Positions 54,042 to 64,000 of a stretch of 64,000 nt of DNA are shown piece by piece. The position numbers and the translations under genes were made by a program. The stretch is taken from positions 372,001 to 436,000 of the forward strand of contig NZ_SDQD01000002.1 in the NCBI RefSeq assembly GCF_004153685.1, written 5' to 3'. A model generated the notes under the pieces. It was not told the origin of the DNA and did no database searches. It saw only the letters and a program-made list of their open reading frames with translations. Numbering within the stretch: the first letter of the stretch is position 1; the number at the start of each line of letters is the position of its first letter. This DNA is from Pollutimonas harenae. Its GTDB lineage: Bacteria > Pseudomonadota > Gammaproteobacteria > Burkholderiales > Burkholderiaceae_B.

Positions 54042-54776
54042 TTAGCTCTCGCGTTGCGTAGCCATCAAGTAGTTGACCGAGGTGTCGTGGCTGAGCTTGT
54101 AGTGATCGGTAATGGGGTTGTACTCCATACCGGCCAACTTTGTCACGGTCAGGCCAGCCCGCCGCGCCGCGGCAGCCAGTTCACTGGGCTTGATGAAGTT
54201 TTCGTAGCTGTGCGTGCCTTTGGGGAGCATGCGCAGGACGTATTCAGCACCAACGATGGCAAACAGGAATGACTTTGGATTGCGGTTCAGCGTGGAAAAA
54301 AACACCTGGCCGCCAGGTTTGACCAGGCTTGCGCAAGCTTGCACTATCGAGCCTGGATCGGGTACGTGCTCGAGCATCTCCATGCAGGTCACGATGTCGT
54401 ACTGGCCGGACTGCCGTGCAGCCATGTCTTCGGCACTGATTTTTTGATAATCGACCGACACACCCGATTCCAGGCCATGCAGCCTGGCTACGGTAAGTGA
54501 TTGCTGGGCAAGGTCTATGCCGGTGACCTGGGCGCCTGCCTTGGCCATGCTTTCGGCCAGAATGCCACCGCCGCAGCCGACATCGAGTATGGTTTTACCG
54601 GCCAGCGAGCCGGCATGGTCGGTAATCCAGCCCAGACGCAGCGGGTTGATGGCGTGCAGTGGCTTGAATTCACTTTCAGGGTCCCACCATCGTGAGGCCA
54701 GCGCGGCGAATTTGTCGAGTTCGGCCTGGTCTACATTCTGGCTTTGGGTCGAGTCATTGGTGGCAGTCGTATTCAT
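54042..54776 (-). CDS. ubiG: ubiquinone biosynthesis O-methyltransferase
   Basis: A 244-residue SAM-dependent methyltransferase carrying out both O-methylations of ubiquinone synthesis. Features: [28 protein letters not shown] motif [22 protein letters not shown], and [16 protein letters not shown]. The C-terminal [16 protein letters not shown] is UbiG-specific. It is the gene between ompA and gph; the ompA terminator lies just upstream. Confidence 0.95.
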   Translation of the reverse strand: MNTTATNDSTQSQNVDQAELDKFAALASRWWDPESEFKPLHAINPLRLGWITDHAGSLAGKTILDVGCGGGILAESMAKAGAQVTGIDLAQQSLTVARLHGLESGVSVDYQKISAEDMAARQSGQYDIVTCMEMLEHVPDPGSIVQACASLVKPGGQVFFSTLNRNPKSFLFAIVGAEYVLRMLPKGTHSYENFIKPSELAAAARRAGLTVTKLAGMEYNPITDHYKLSHDTSVNYLMATQRES

Positions 54777-54786
54777 GGCCTATCCA

Positions 54787-54822
54787 GAAAAAATAAGGGC
54801 CCCGCGAAGCGGAGCCCTTATT
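54787..54822 (-). terminator. ompA terminator
   Basis: On the minus strand AATAAGGGCTCCGC / GCGGGGCCCTTATT (one mismatch) with loop TTC, followed by TTTTT. It separates ompA from ubiG. Confidence 0.8.
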
Positions 54823-54857
54823 GTAGCGTTTAACGCTGCAGGTTTACGCAGGCATGA

Positions 54858-55436
54858 TTACTTGCGTGTACCTACGATTTCGATCTCTACGCGACGGTTT
54901 TGTGCGCGACCTTCACGAGTGCTGTTGGATGCAACAGGGCTCGTTTCGCCTTTGCCTTCGGTGTAGATACGATCAGCGGCAACGCCCTTGCTGATCAGAT
55001 ACTCTTTAACCGAGTTGGCACGACGCTCTGACAGGCCTTGGTTGTACGCTTCAGTACCGATGGAGTCGGTATGACCAGTAGCAATCAGGGTCTCGAGGTT
55101 GATCGTGGCGGCTTGCGAAGCAACTTGGTCAAGTACTTGACGGCCTTCAGGCTTCAACGTGGATTTGTCGAAGTCGAAGAAGGTGTCTGCATTGAGAACA
55201 ACCTTGGTGGCGGTAGGAGCCACGACAGGGGCTTCAGCAACTGGTACGCCGTCGCAACCGGGGATGCCGGTAGCTGGTGTCCAGAAGTTGTCACGCCAGC
55301 ACAATTCATTGGTGCCGTTCATCCAAACGTCGCCAAATGGGTTGCGCCAGTTATCGACAGTTTGCGCAGATACTGCGCCAGCGGCCGTGGAAGCGGCGAT
55401 GGCGAGTGCTAGTGCGATTTTGGAGGGTTTGTTCAT
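54858..55436 (-). CDS. ompA: OmpA-family outer membrane protein
   Basis: A 192-residue exported protein with signal peptide MNKPSKIALALAIAASTAAGAVSA. There is no full beta-barrel: a short linker region (WRNPFGDVWMNGTNELCWRDNFW, in part Cys-containing) and a Pro/Val-rich hinge lead to the C-terminal OmpA domain (~residues 80-190) with LIATGHTDSIGTEAYNQGLSERRA, which binds peptidoglycan. This short form is typical of Bordetella-type OmpA. GAGGAGA precedes the ATG. Confidence 0.93.
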   Translation of the reverse strand: MNKPSKIALALAIAASTAAGAVSAQTVDNWRNPFGDVWMNGTNELCWRDNFWTPATGIPGCDGVPVAEAPVVAPTATKVVLNADTFFDFDKSTLKPEGRQVLDQVASQAATINLETLIATGHTDSIGTEAYNQGLSERRANSVKEYLISKGVAADRIYTEGKGETSPVASNSTREGRAQNRRVEIEIVGTRK

Positions 55437-55509
55437 ATTTCTCCTCGTTGAGCTTAATGCTGGTAAGTGACCGCAGCGAACCCCCGCCGCATATCAGGAA
55501 ATCGGAGCC

Positions 55510-55518
55510 AGTATAGCA
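55510..55518 (-). promoter_or_regulatory. ompA promoter, extended -10
   Basis: On the minus strand TGC-TATACT forms an extended -10; a TTTG-containing -35 region lies about 17 nt upstream. The predicted leader is ~65 nt. Confidence 0.55.
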
Positions 55519-55788
55519 ACGCTCTGACTAATCAAAGTATTGCGCTGGGTTTGATGCGTGTTAGGGCGAATCTTACGGCATTTCTGTGGGGTTCGTTAAG
55601 CTTGAGTGGTGCATATCGGTCAGATATCGGGATTTCTACTCCATCTCCAGCATTATTGTTGGTTTTTTGCAACGAAACGAAGGCTTAAAGTGCTTTATGA
55701 AGAGCTGCAGGGAGATTGTGGTTTTAACTGCGGAAGAGATAGTCGGGGAAGTCCTTATAGGGTTCGTTCCGGCCTCTATAGGAGGAAG

Positions 55789-55797
55789 TGCTAGAAT
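55789..55797 (+). promoter_or_regulatory. putative gyrA promoter, extended -10
   Basis: TGC-TAGAAT is an extended -10; predicted start near 55804, ~50 nt before gyrA. The -35 is weak. It is similar in form to the element before purB. Confidence 0.5.
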
Positions 55798-55853
55798 TTC
55801 CTATTCGCCCGTTAACGGCCCGATTTCACGCTTTTACGTTTTTAAGACACTCT

Positions 55854-58490
55854 ATGGATTCCTTCGCCAAGGAGACCCTTCCAATTTCGTTGGAAGAGGA
55901 AATGCGCCGCAGTTATCTCGACTACGCCATGAGCGTAATCGTCGGGCGCGCCTTACCAGACGTCCGAGACGGCTTAAAACCCGTGCACCGGCGCGTGTTG
56001 TTCGCCATGCACGAACTCAACAATGACTGGAACCGGGCTTACAAGAAGTCGGCGCGCATTGTTGGTGACGTCATAGGTAAGTATCACCCGCATGGTGATT
56101 CCGCCGTCTACGACACGATTGTGCGTATGGCACAAGACTTTTCGCTGCGCTACATGTTGGTAGACGGGCAAGGGAACTTCGGTTCGGTCGATGGCGATAG
56201 CGCTGCCGCCATGCGGTATACCGAGATCCGCCTGGCCAAGATTGCCCACGAGCTCCTGGCTGACATCGACCAGGAAACCGTTGATTTCGGTCCCAACTAT
56301 GATGGCAGCGAACAAGAGCCATTGCTCTTGCCTTCGCGCCTGCCCAATCTGCTGGTCAATGGCAGTTCGGGTATTGCCGTGGGCATGGCAACCAATATTC
56401 CGCCACATAACCTGGCCGAAGTCATCGAAGGGTGCTTGTATTGTTTGCGTAATCCCGATTGCTCGATTGATGAGCTCATCGAGTTGATCCCTGCGCCCGA
56501 TTTTCCTACGGGCGGCATTATCTATGGCATGTCGGGTGTTCGCGAAGGCTATCGCACTGGCCGGGGTCGCGTCATCATGCGCGCAAAAACCCACTTCGAA
56601 GACATGGAAAAAGGGAACAGGCAGGCGATTATCGTCGACGCCATTCCTTATCAGGTCAACAAAAAGACCTTGCAGGAAAAGATTGCTGACTTGGTCAACG
56701 ACAAGAAAATCGAGGGTATTTCCGATATCCGCGACGAGTCCGACAAAGACGGCATGCGCCTGGTCATTGAACTCAAGCGCGGCGAAGTCCCCGAAGTCAT
56801 CCTGAACAATCTGTATAAAAACACGCAGCTTCAAGACACTTTCGGCATGAATATGGTGGCGCTGGTCGATGGCCAGCCGCGTCTGCTGAACCTGAAGCAA
56901 ATTGTGGAGTACTTCCTGTTCCACCGACGCGAGGTCGTTACCCGGCGCACAGTATTTCAGCTGCGCAAGGCACGCGAGCGTGGCCACGTACTCGAAGGTC
57001 TGGCGGTTGCGCTGGCCAATATTGATGATTTCATTACCATCATCAAGGCGGCGCCTACGCCACCGGTGGCGCGCCAGGAACTCATGGCGCGTTCGTGGGA
57101 TTCCTCTTTGGTGCGCGAGATGCTGGTGCGTGCCGACGACGGCGCTACGCCGGGCGGACGGACGGCTTATCGTCCCGAGGGTTTGCCTCAGGTTTTTGGC
57201 CTGCAAGAAGATGGCTTGTATCGCCTCAGCGAAGTGCAGGCCCAAGAAATACTGAACATGCGCCTGCAGCGCCTGACAGGACTGGAGCAGGACAAGATTG
57301 TCGGCGAATACAAAGACATCATGGCCACCATCGCCGATTTGCTCGATATCCTGGCACGTCCAGAGCGCATCACTACCATCATTGGCGATGAGCTCCTGGC
57401 CATCAAGGCTGAGTTCTCTACAGGCACCAAAGATACGCGCCGCTCCGAGATTGAGCATAATGCGACCGAGCTGGACACCGAAGACTTGATCACCCCCATG
57501 GATATGGTGGTAACGCTGTCGCAAACGGGCTACATCAAGAGCCAGCCTTTGTCCGAGTATCGCTCGCAGAAGCGGGGCGGCCGAGGCAAGCAGGCAACCG
57601 CCATGAAGGAAAATGACTGGGTAGACCAGTTGTTTATCGCCAATACCCACGATTATCTGCTGTGCTTCTCCGATCGCGGCCGGGTCTACTGGCTGAAGGT
57701 GTGGGAGGTCCCGCAAGGTTCGCGCAACTCACGCGGCCGGCCTATCGTCAATATGTTCCCCTTGATCGATGACGAGAAAATCACGGTGGTATTGCCGGTC
57801 AAGGAGTTCAGCGAAGACCATTATGTATTCATGGCCACTTCGCGCGGTACCGTCAAGAAAACACCGCTGTCGGATTTTTCCAATCCGCGTAAGGCCGGCA
57901 TTATTGCCGTGGCGCTCGACGACAACGACTATCTCATTGGCGCCGACCTGACCGATGGCGCTCACGATGTCATGCTCTTCTCCGATGCCGGCAAGGCAGT
58001 GCGATTTGACGAGAACGACGTCAGGCCCATGGGGCGCACCGCACGCGGTGTGCGTGGCATGATGCTCGAAGACGGCCAGACTGTGATCGCCATGCTGGTT
58101 GCCGAAGACGAAACTCAAAGCGTCCTGACGGCCACTGAAAATGGCTTTGGCAAACGTACGTCCATCGTAGAGTACACACGTCACGGTCGCGGCACCAAGG
58201 GCATGATCGCCATCCAGACATCCACACGCAACGGCAAGGTAGTGGGTGCCGTATTGGTGCGTCCGTCTGACGAAATCATGCTGATCACAACGGGTGGGGT
58301 GCTGGTGCGCACGCGCGTATCCGAGATTCGTGAAATGGGACGTGCCACACAAGGTGTCACCCTGATCAGCGTCGATGACAACAGCATGCTTTCAGGCGTG
58401 CGTCGAGTCGTCGAAAGCGATGCCGATGATGATGATGTCGAGGTGTTGGTCGATGATGCCGACGATAACGTGGACGACAAGGAGTCCTGA
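55854..58490 (+). CDS. gyrA: DNA gyrase subunit A
   Basis: An 878-residue breakage-reunion subunit of gyrase. It begins [40 protein letters not shown], in parts; the active Tyr is in [13 protein letters not shown]. The quinolone region is wild type ([17 protein letters not shown]: Ser and Asp at the positions of E. coli S83 and D87). The GyrA-box is QKRGGRGKQ, followed by the six-bladed C-terminal domain and a very acidic tail. ATG 55854 is chosen over an upstream in-frame codon at 55788. Its stop overlaps the serC start (TGATG). Confidence 0.97.
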   Translation: MDSFAKETLPISLEEEMRRSYLDYAMSVIVGRALPDVRDGLKPVHRRVLFAMHELNNDWNRAYKKSARIVGDVIGKYHPHGDSAVYDTIVRMAQDFSLRYMLVDGQGNFGSVDGDSAAAMRYTEIRLAKIAHELLADIDQETVDFGPNYDGSEQEPLLLPSRLPNLLVNGSSGIAVGMATNIPPHNLAEVIEGCLYCLRNPDCSIDELIELIPAPDFPTGGIIYGMSGVREGYRTGRGRVIMRAKTHFEDMEKGNRQAIIVDAIPYQVNKKTLQEKIADLVNDKKIEGISDIRDESDKDGMRLVIELKRGEVPEVILNNLYKNTQLQDTFGMNMVALVDGQPRLLNLKQIVEYFLFHRREVVTRRTVFQLRKARERGHVLEGLAVALANIDDFITIIKAAPTPPVARQELMARSWDSSLVREMLVRADDGATPGGRTAYRPEGLPQVFGLQEDGLYRLSEVQAQEILNMRLQRLTGLEQDKIVGEYKDIMATIADLLDILARPERITTIIGDELLAIKAEFSTGTKDTRRSEIEHNATELDTEDLITPMDMVVTLSQTGYIKSQPLSEYRSQKRGGRGKQATAMKENDWVDQLFIANTHDYLLCFSDRGRVYWLKVWEVPQGSRNSRGRPIVNMFPLIDDEKITVVLPVKEFSEDHYVFMATSRGTVKKTPLSDFSNPRKAGIIAVALDDNDYLIGADLTDGAHDVMLFSDAGKAVRFDENDVRPMGRTARGVRGMMLEDGQTVIAMLVAEDETQSVLTATENGFGKRTSIVEYTRHGRGTKGMIAIQTSTRNGKVVGAVLVRPSDEIMLITTGGVLVRTRVSEIREMGRATQGVTLISVDDNSMLSGVRRVVESDADDDDVEVLVDDADDNVDDKES

Positions 58491-59617
58491 TGCGCCCGTG
58501 GAATTTTTCGGCAGGCCCCTCGGCCCTGCCGCTGGAGGTGCTGCAACAGGCAGCCGCTGAAATGACGGATTGGCGCGGCTGCGGTATGTCCGTGATGGAA
58601 ATGAGCCATCGCGGCAAGCAGTTCACGCAGATACGTGATGAAGCGGTAGCCGACTTGCGCGAGCTCCTGGCTATTCCAGACGACTTCGACGTCTTGTTCA
58701 TGCAGGGTGGCGCTACGGCACAGAATGCCATCGTGCCCATGAATCTGATCGGGCGTGCAGGTCTGGGCAAGGCCGATTACGTCCTTAGCGGTATCTGGTC
58801 GAACAAGTCGCACAAAGAAGCCCAGCGCTATGGTGATATCGCCATAGCCGGCAGTAGTGGCACCGACACCGTCATCAACGGCGTCAGCCAGGCTCCCTGG
58901 ACCTGGTATCCCTCTGCACAAGACTGGCATGTACGCAGTGACGCGGCTTATTTACATCTGTGTTCCAACGAAACCATAGGCGGGCTGGAGCTCTCCGAGC
59001 TCCCCGACATGGCTGCGCTGGGCGCCGCCCGTGTGCCCCTGGTCGTTGATGCGTCATCGCACTTTCTGTCGCGCCCCATCGACTTTTCAAAAGCGGCCAT
59101 GGTGTATGCCGGCGCCCAGAAAAACGCCGGGCCGGCGGGGGTAACCGTCGTCATTGTGCGTAAAGACCTCATAGGGCATGCCTTGCCGATATGTCCTTCG
59201 GCTTTCGATTATGCCAATGTGGCGGCCGCCGGCTCCATGTTCAATACACCACCTACCTATGCTATTTATATGGCGGGCCTGGTGTTCAAGTGGCTCAAGC
59301 GGCAGGGCGGCGTAGCGGCCATTGAAGCGGCCAATATTGCCAAGGCACAAGCTCTGTATGGTTTCCTGGATGCCTCCAGCTTCTATGTCAGCCCCGTGCA
59401 CGCCGCCTCGCGCTCACGCATGAATGTGCCGTTTTTCTTGCATGATGAATCGCTTAACGCTGAATTCCTGGCCCAGGCTGAAAAAGCCGGCCTGATGCAA
59501 TTGAAAGGCCATAAAAGCGTAGGAGGCATGCGCGCCTCCATTTATAACGCCGTGCCGCTGGAAGCGGTCCAGGAACTTATTTCATACCTGCAGGATTTCG
59601 AACGCCGCCATGGATAA
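58490..59617 (+). CDS. serC: phosphoserine aminotransferase
   Basis: A 375-residue class-V PLP aminotransferase for serine synthesis and for pyridoxal phosphate synthesis. It begins [38 protein letters not shown] contacts PLP phosphate, and the Schiff-base Lys is in [19 protein letters not shown]. The C-terminal [22 protein letters not shown] is diagnostic. It overlaps gyrA by 1 nt and pheA by 8 nt, so translation of the three is coupled. Confidence 0.97.
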   Translation: MRPWNFSAGPSALPLEVLQQAAAEMTDWRGCGMSVMEMSHRGKQFTQIRDEAVADLRELLAIPDDFDVLFMQGGATAQNAIVPMNLIGRAGLGKADYVLSGIWSNKSHKEAQRYGDIAIAGSSGTDTVINGVSQAPWTWYPSAQDWHVRSDAAYLHLCSNETIGGLELSELPDMAALGAARVPLVVDASSHFLSRPIDFSKAAMVYAGAQKNAGPAGVTVVIVRKDLIGHALPICPSAFDYANVAAAGSMFNTPPTYAIYMAGLVFKWLKRQGGVAAIEAANIAKAQALYGFLDASSFYVSPVHAASRSRMNVPFFLHDESLNAEFLAQAEKAGLMQLKGHKSVGGMRASIYNAVPLEAVQELISYLQDFERRHG

Positions 59618-60695
59618 CTCTTTGCAAGCCCGTTTATTGCCACTGCGCGAGCGCATCGATGCGTTGGACGAGCAGATTCTAGACTTGCTTAATCAAAGGG
59701 CCAAAGCGGCCCAGGCGGTAGGCGAGGTCAAGCAAGAGTTCGACGTTGACGGTCCGGTACTCAAGCCAGAGCGCGAGGCCATGGTGATCCGACGCCTGCA
59801 GGCACTTAATAAAGGCCCGTTTACCGAACAGGCCATTGATGCGGTCTGGACACAAATCATTTCCACCTGTCGTGGCTTGGAAAGTGTGCTGACGGTGGCC
59901 TATCTGGGGCCGCAGGGTTCGTTCTCAGAGCAGGCCGCCCTGGAGCATTTTGGCCATGCAATTACACGCCTGCGCTGTGATTCCTTCGACGAAGTGTTCC
60001 GGGCGGTAGAAGCCGGTCAGGCCAATGTGGGCATGGTGCCCGTGGAAAACTCCACAGAAGGTGCTGTCAATCGTACGCTGGACTTGCTGCTGAACTCACC
60101 ACTGAAAGTGTTGGGCGAGCGTTCCATCAAGATTCATCACAATCTCATGACGCAATCCGGCACCCTCGAGGGCGTGACACGTGTCATGGCTCATCCGCAG
60201 GCCCTGGCTCAGTGTCAATCCTGGTTGACGCAGCATTATCCCAAGCTGATTCGCGATGCTGCATCCAGTAATGGCGAAGCAGCTCGCAATGCATCGCTGG
60301 ATCCCACGGTGGCTGCCATTGCCGGTGCTACGGCAGCGCAGGCCTGGGATCTGCAGGTGGTGGCCTCAGGCATACAGGATGACCCGCAAAACCGAACACG
60401 TTTCCTTGCGGTGGGGGCTATTGAAACCCTGCCTACCGATAGCGACAAGACCAGCATCATTCTGGCGGTACCCAATCGTTCCGGGGCCGTCTACGACATG
60501 CTGGCACCGCTGGCTGCCAATGGTGTGTCCATGACGCGCTTCGAGTCGCGTCCGGCACGTACAGGCCAGTGGGAATATTATTTCTACGTCGATGTATTGG
60601 GCCACCGCAATGAGCCGGCCGTGGCTCAGGCACTGGTTGATCTCAAAAAAGAAGTCGCCTTTTTCAAGGTGTTGGGCTCTTATCCCAGGCAATAG
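59610..60695 (+). CDS. pheA: bifunctional chorismate mutase / prephenate dehydratase
   Basis: A 361-residue P-protein for phenylalanine synthesis. An AroQ chorismate mutase domain (residues ~1-90: [23 protein letters not shown]) is followed by prephenate dehydratase (~95-275: [37 protein letters not shown]) and a C-terminal ACT domain with FESRPARTG, the ESRP motif used for phenylalanine feedback binding. It has no attenuator of its own here; it is deep in the gyrA-serC operon. Confidence 0.97.
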   Translation: MDNSLQARLLPLRERIDALDEQILDLLNQRAKAAQAVGEVKQEFDVDGPVLKPEREAMVIRRLQALNKGPFTEQAIDAVWTQIISTCRGLESVLTVAYLGPQGSFSEQAALEHFGHAITRLRCDSFDEVFRAVEAGQANVGMVPVENSTEGAVNRTLDLLLNSPLKVLGERSIKIHHNLMTQSGTLEGVTRVMAHPQALAQCQSWLTQHYPKLIRDAASSNGEAARNASLDPTVAAIAGATAAQAWDLQVVASGIQDDPQNRTRFLAVGAIETLPTDSDKTSIILAVPNRSGAVYDMLAPLAANGVSMTRFESRPARTGQWEYYFYVDVLGHRNEPAVAQALVDLKKEVAFFKVLGSYPRQ

Positions 60696-60706
60696 GAACA
60701 AGCTGC

Positions 60707-61843
60707 ATGAGCACTCATGACATAAAATCCGCCACGTCGGACGTTGGCCCGGAATACGTACGGGCCATCGCACCTTATCAGGCAGGCAAGCCTATTGAAG
60801 AGCTGGCGCGTGAATTCAAACTTGATCCAGCCACCATCATAAAGCTGGCGTCAAATGAAAACCCGTTGGGGGTGCCGGCATCGGCGCGACGCGCCATGGA
60901 AACGGTCATCACCGGGCTGGGGCGCTATCCTGACCCCAACGGTTTTGAACTGAAGGCAGCGTTAGCCAAGCATTATCGCGTACCTGCCGATTGGATCACC
61001 CTGGGTAATGGGTCGAACGATTTGCTGGAGCTGGCTTCTTTGGCCTTGTTGTCCCCCGGCTTGTCTTGCGTTTACGCACAGCATGCCTTTGTCGTCTACA
61101 GGCTGGCCACCCAGGCTCGCGGAGCGCGTCACATCATGGTGCCGGCCCGTGACTATGGCCACGACTTGAACGCCATGTTTGATGCTATCGATCAAGATAC
61201 CAGCGTGGTGTTCATTGCCAACCCGAACAATCCCACCGGAACATTCCTGCCCGCCGAAGAGGTGGCTGCTTTCCTGGCGCGCGTGCATGAGCATCACGGC
61301 GACAGCGTCACCGTGATGCTTGACGAAGCTTATAACGAATACCTCGATGCCAGCCTGCGCGTAGATAGCGCCCGCTGGGTCGAGCAGTATTCCAATTTGA
61401 TTGTCTCGCGCACCTTTTCCAAAGCTTATGGCCTGGCTGGTTTGCGTGTGGGCTTTGCAATTGCCCAGCCCAGGCTCACCGACTTGCTCAATCGTGTCCG
61501 GCAGCCTTTCAATGTGAATAGCCTGGCGCAGGCAGCCGCGATTGCCGCCCTGAATGATGCCGCTTTTCTGGAGCAGTCCTACGAAGTCAACCGGCTTGGC
61601 AAACAAGCCCTGACTGAAGGCTTTGCCCGGCTAGGTCTGGAGTTCGTGCCCAGCTATGGCAATTTCGTGCTGCTGCGAGTCGGTGACGCTGCGCGCGTCA
61701 ATCTTGAGTTGCTCAAGCGTGGTGTGATCGTACGACCAGTGGCGGGTGATGGTTTGCCCGAATGGCTGCGTATCTCGATTGGCTTGCCCGAAGAGAACGC
61801 GCGCTTCCTGCAAGCGCTCGCCGACATACTCGGTGCTCCATGA
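60707..61843 (+). CDS. hisC: histidinol-phosphate / aromatic aminotransferase
   Basis: A 378-residue class-I/II PLP aminotransferase. It shows KLASNENPLG, the Asn of FIANPNNPTGTFLP, Asp/Tyr in VMLDEAYNEYLD, and the Schiff-base Lys in SRTFSKAYGLAGLRVGF. By sequence it is HisC; by position between pheA and tyrA it probably also transaminates phenylpyruvate or hydroxyphenylpyruvate, as HisC2-type enzymes do in similar clusters. Its stop overlaps the tyrA start (ATGA). Confidence 0.93.
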   Translation: MSTHDIKSATSDVGPEYVRAIAPYQAGKPIEELAREFKLDPATIIKLASNENPLGVPASARRAMETVITGLGRYPDPNGFELKAALAKHYRVPADWITLGNGSNDLLELASLALLSPGLSCVYAQHAFVVYRLATQARGARHIMVPARDYGHDLNAMFDAIDQDTSVVFIANPNNPTGTFLPAEEVAAFLARVHEHHGDSVTVMLDEAYNEYLDASLRVDSARWVEQYSNLIVSRTFSKAYGLAGLRVGFAIAQPRLTDLLNRVRQPFNVNSLAQAAAIAALNDAAFLEQSYEVNRLGKQALTEGFARLGLEFVPSYGNFVLLRVGDAARVNLELLKRGVIVRPVAGDGLPEWLRISIGLPEENARFLQALADILGAP

Positions 61844-62748
61844 CAGCGGCCCATACTACGGTCGAGCCAGCGCGGCCTTTGGTGCCGGTGCTGGCCGTCG
61901 TGGGAGTGGGGCTGATTGGTGGCTCATTTGCCGCCGCCCTGCGTGCGTCGGGGGCTGTGGGCAAGGTGCTCGGGGTAGGGCGCAGTGCGACGTCGCTGAG
62001 CACGGCACGTGAACTGGGCATTATTGACGAGGTGGCAACGCTTGAGCGTGCGGGCCGCGAAGCTGACCTGATTTTTCTGGCGACACCGGTGGGCGCGATT
62101 GCCCCGATGTTGGCCGCGCTCAAGCCCTGCCTGCGGGATTCAACCCTGATTACCGATGCGGGCAGCACCAAAGCCGATGTCGTGGCTGCTGCACGCGAAG
62201 CGCTGGGCGAGCGCATTAGACAGTTCATTCCAGGTCATCCTATTGCAGGTGCCGAAAAAACAGGTCCAGAAGCCGCTGACCCCGCCTTGTACCGACACCG
62301 GAATGTCGTGTTGACACCGCTGCCTGAGAACAGCGGTGGCGATAAGGCCGCGCTGACCAAGATATGGGAACGCTGCGGTGCCAAGGTCATCGTCATGGAA
62401 CCCGAAGCGCATGATGCGGCCATGGCCTCTGTCAGTCATGTGCCTCATTTCCTGTCTTCGGTGTTCATGTGGCAGGTTGCCACAGCGCAAGATTCTGATC
62501 TGCGCATGCGGTTGGCCGGTAGCGGTTTTCGGGACTTCACCCGTATTGCCGCAGGTTCGCCCGAAGTGTGGCGCGATATTTTCCTGACCAACCGTCCGGC
62601 CATCCTGGCCGAGTTACAAGAGGTCAAGGCAGCGTTGGCACGTGCGGAGCTAGCCCTGCAAGATGCGGATGGTCCGGATTTGCAGGATTTTCTGGAGCGT
62701 GCAGCACTGGCACGCAGGTTTTGGGGCAGCAGGAGTGGTTTGTCATGA
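61840..62748 (+). CDS. tyrA: prephenate dehydrogenase
   Basis: A 302-residue NAD(P)-dependent enzyme that makes 4-hydroxyphenylpyruvate for tyrosine. Dinucleotide site [18 protein letters not shown]; the catalytic His is in [18 protein letters not shown]; and [13 protein letters not shown]. There is no chorismate mutase or ACT domain. ATG 61840 overlaps the hisC stop; the aroA ATG likewise overlaps its stop. Confidence 0.96.
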   Translation: MTAAHTTVEPARPLVPVLAVVGVGLIGGSFAAALRASGAVGKVLGVGRSATSLSTARELGIIDEVATLERAGREADLIFLATPVGAIAPMLAALKPCLRDSTLITDAGSTKADVVAAAREALGERIRQFIPGHPIAGAEKTGPEAADPALYRHRNVVLTPLPENSGGDKAALTKIWERCGAKVIVMEPEAHDAAMASVSHVPHFLSSVFMWQVATAQDSDLRMRLAGSGFRDFTRIAAGSPEVWRDIFLTNRPAILAELQEVKAALARAELALQDADGPDLQDFLERAALARRFWGSRSGLS

Positions 62749-64000
62749 GTGATGGGTCCAGTTTATGTTTGCCGCCGGTTCGGCTTGCGGCTGGGCAGTT
62801 CCGGTTGCCGGGTTCCAAAAGCATTTCCAATCGCGTGTTGTTGCTTGCGGCGCTGGCTGATGGCGTGACGCATCTGGAAGGCCTGCTTGATTCTGATGAC
62901 ACGCGTGTGATGCTTGATGCATTGCGGACGCTGGGTGTCGAGGTCGACGCCGATGCTCCGGCAGGCCGCGCACAAGTCCGGGGTTGCGGCGTTTTTCCTG
63001 TCAAGCAGGCCGATTTGTTTCTCGGTAATGCAGGCACTGCGTTCCGGCCCCTGACCGCTGCACTGGCTCTCATGGGAGGCGATTACCGGCTCTCAGGTGT
63101 GCCGCGTATGCACGAGCGTCCTATTGGCGATCTGGTCGATGCCCTGATTGCGCTGGGCGCAGATATCCGTCATACAGGCACGCCGGGCTACCCGCCATTG
63201 ACCCTAGGCAAAGGCAGCATCAGTGCTGGCCGACCAATCTCAATCAAAGGTTCAGTGTCCAGCCAGTTTCTGACTGCCTTGCTGATGGCGGCGCCTATCC
63301 ATACAGGGCAGCAGTCTGCTGATTTGGTCATCGAGGTCGAAGGCGAGCTGATTTCCAAGCCATATATTCTGATTACCCTGAATCTGATGAGTCGGTTTGG
63401 CGTTACGGTCAGGCGTGAAGGTTGGCAGCGTTTCATTATTCCCGCCGGGGCGTGTTATCGGTCTCCGGGTACCCTCACGATCGAGGGCGATGCATCGACA
63501 GCCTCATACTTCATGGCGCTGGGTGCGCTGGGCGGCGGGCCGCTGCATATACAGGGCGCGGGTGCCAACAGCATACAGGGTGACATGGCGTTTGCCGATG
63601 TGGTTGAAGACATGGGGGCCACAGTGGTTCGCCACGCTGATTCGGTCACTGTCAGCGGTGTCAGGGTGGCGGAGGGCGATCGTCTGAAGGCCTTTGATCG
63701 TGATTTCAATTTGATCCCTGATGCCGCCATGACGGCCGCCGCCATGGCACTTTATGCTGATGGACCCTGCACATTGCGCAATATTGCCAGTTGGCGGGTG
63801 AAAGAAACAGATCGTATTGACGCGATGCATGCCGAGCTGGAAAAGCTGGGTGCACAGGTCGAGTCGGGGTCGGACTGGCTGAGGGTGCATCCGGTCGATT
63901 CATCCGCCTGGAAGGCAGCCACCATTAAAACTTACGATGATCATCGTATGGCCATGTGTTTTTCGCTTGCCGCCTTTGGTCCCGTGCCCGTCACGATTCT
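62745..64000 (+). CDS. aroA: 3-phosphoshikimate 1-carboxyvinyltransferase (EPSP synthase), C-terminal end outside window
   Basis: The penultimate step to chorismate. ATG 62745 overlaps the tyrA stop by 4 nt. About 418 residues are in the window, so only a short C-terminal part is missing if length is ~440. Motifs: [38 protein letters not shown] (class-I loop, Phe where many have Met), [19 protein letters not shown], and [16 protein letters not shown]. Class-I type, as usual in proteobacteria. Confidence 0.96.
   Translation, partial: MSDGSSLCLPPVRLAAGQFRLPGSKSISNRVLLLAALADGVTHLEGLLDSDDTRVMLDALRTLGVEVDADAPAGRAQVRGCGVFPVKQADLFLGNAGTAFRPLTAALALMGGDYRLSGVPRMHERPIGDLVDALIALGADIRHTGTPGYPPLTLGKGSISAGRPISIKGSVSSQFLTALLMAAPIHTGQQSADLVIEVEGELISKPYILITLNLMSRFGVTVRREGWQRFIIPAGACYRSPGTLTIEGDASTASYFMALGALGGGPLHIQGAGANSIQGDMAFADVVEDMGATVVRHADSVTVSGVRVAEGDRLKAFDRDFNLIPDAAMTAAAMALYADGPCTLRNIASWRVKETDRIDAMHAELEKLGAQVESGSDWLRVHPVDSSAWKAATIKTYDDHRMAMCFSLAAFGPVPVTI

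Larger units (their letters stand above)
55437..55853. other. 417-nt divergent regulatory region between ompA and gyrA
   Basis: It holds the ompA promoter and the gyrA promoter listed separately. Apart from these I see no gene: short open frames here have no ribosome site and no recognisable product. The middle (55560-55700) is relatively AT-rich. Confidence 0.6.

Noticed and set aside
55974-57716. A 580-codon minus-strand open frame inside gyrA
   Set aside because: It is an antisense shadow of gyrA caused by codon bias; the gyrA protein is unmistakable.

Overview
The window is a chromosomal segment of a betaproteobacterium, most likely family Alcaligenaceae (Bordetella / Pusillimonas / Castellaniella relatives). 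The evidence is the overlapping gyrA-serC-pheA-hisC-tyrA-aroA cluster, a one-piece tmRNA with the tag (A)NDERFALAA, the ubiG-gph pair behind ompA, a short H-NS-type protein, and moderately high GC with compact operons. Genus is inference; no 16S rRNA gene is present. The window shows no phage, insertion sequence or CRISPR array.

Layout. 1-13 kb is housekeeping: purD (cut by the window edge), yebC, a HerA-like ATPase, a tartrate/D-malate dehydrogenase, a small toxin-gene relic, an EamA exporter, a quinone oxidoreductase, and the minus-strand operon pepN-fbp-alpha/beta hydrolase. A DUF4136 lipoprotein, an H-NS protein, a nitrilase-family amidase and tldD follow. 15.8-23 kb is an osmoprotection island: the ectRABCD operon (synthesis of ectoine and hydroxyectoine) faces the convergent ehuBCDA operon (uptake of the same solutes). 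The ectR promoter contains a long palindrome, and part of it recurs in the ehuB promoter. At 23.0-24.3 kb a Phe/Tyr-rich leader peptide and an attenuator precede aroG, the first enzyme of the shikimate pathway.

24.4-29.7 kb carries a D-lactate dehydrogenase-like gene and glcDEF (glycolate oxidase), followed by mnmA, a TauE-type exporter, a GST and purB. A tRNA-Lys(CTT) at 34.3 kb opens a 2.8-kb patch of small orphan genes, including two tandem paralogues and a frameshifted two-helix membrane protein. 37.3-42.2 kb is a branched-chain-amino-acid-type ABC transporter whose LivM and LivG are fused in one polypeptide. 42.3-48.8 kb has ribA, dbpA, azoR, a three-domain copper nitrite reductase (nirK) behind an FNR-type promoter, sstT and ssrA. 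48.8-53.2 kb (minus strand) is an exported two-subunit molybdenum hydroxylase with its cofactor-handling genes. 53.3-55.5 kb holds gph, ubiG and ompA. From 55.8 kb to the end runs gyrA-serC-pheA-hisC-tyrA-aroA, with aroA cut by the window edge.

Together the genes suggest a free-living, salt-tolerant, respiring bacterium that uses organic acids and can reduce nitrite. The strongest candidates for something little described are the aroG leader/attenuator, the ectR palindromic operator and its partial copy at ehuB, and the paralogous orphan gene pair downstream of tRNA-Lys.
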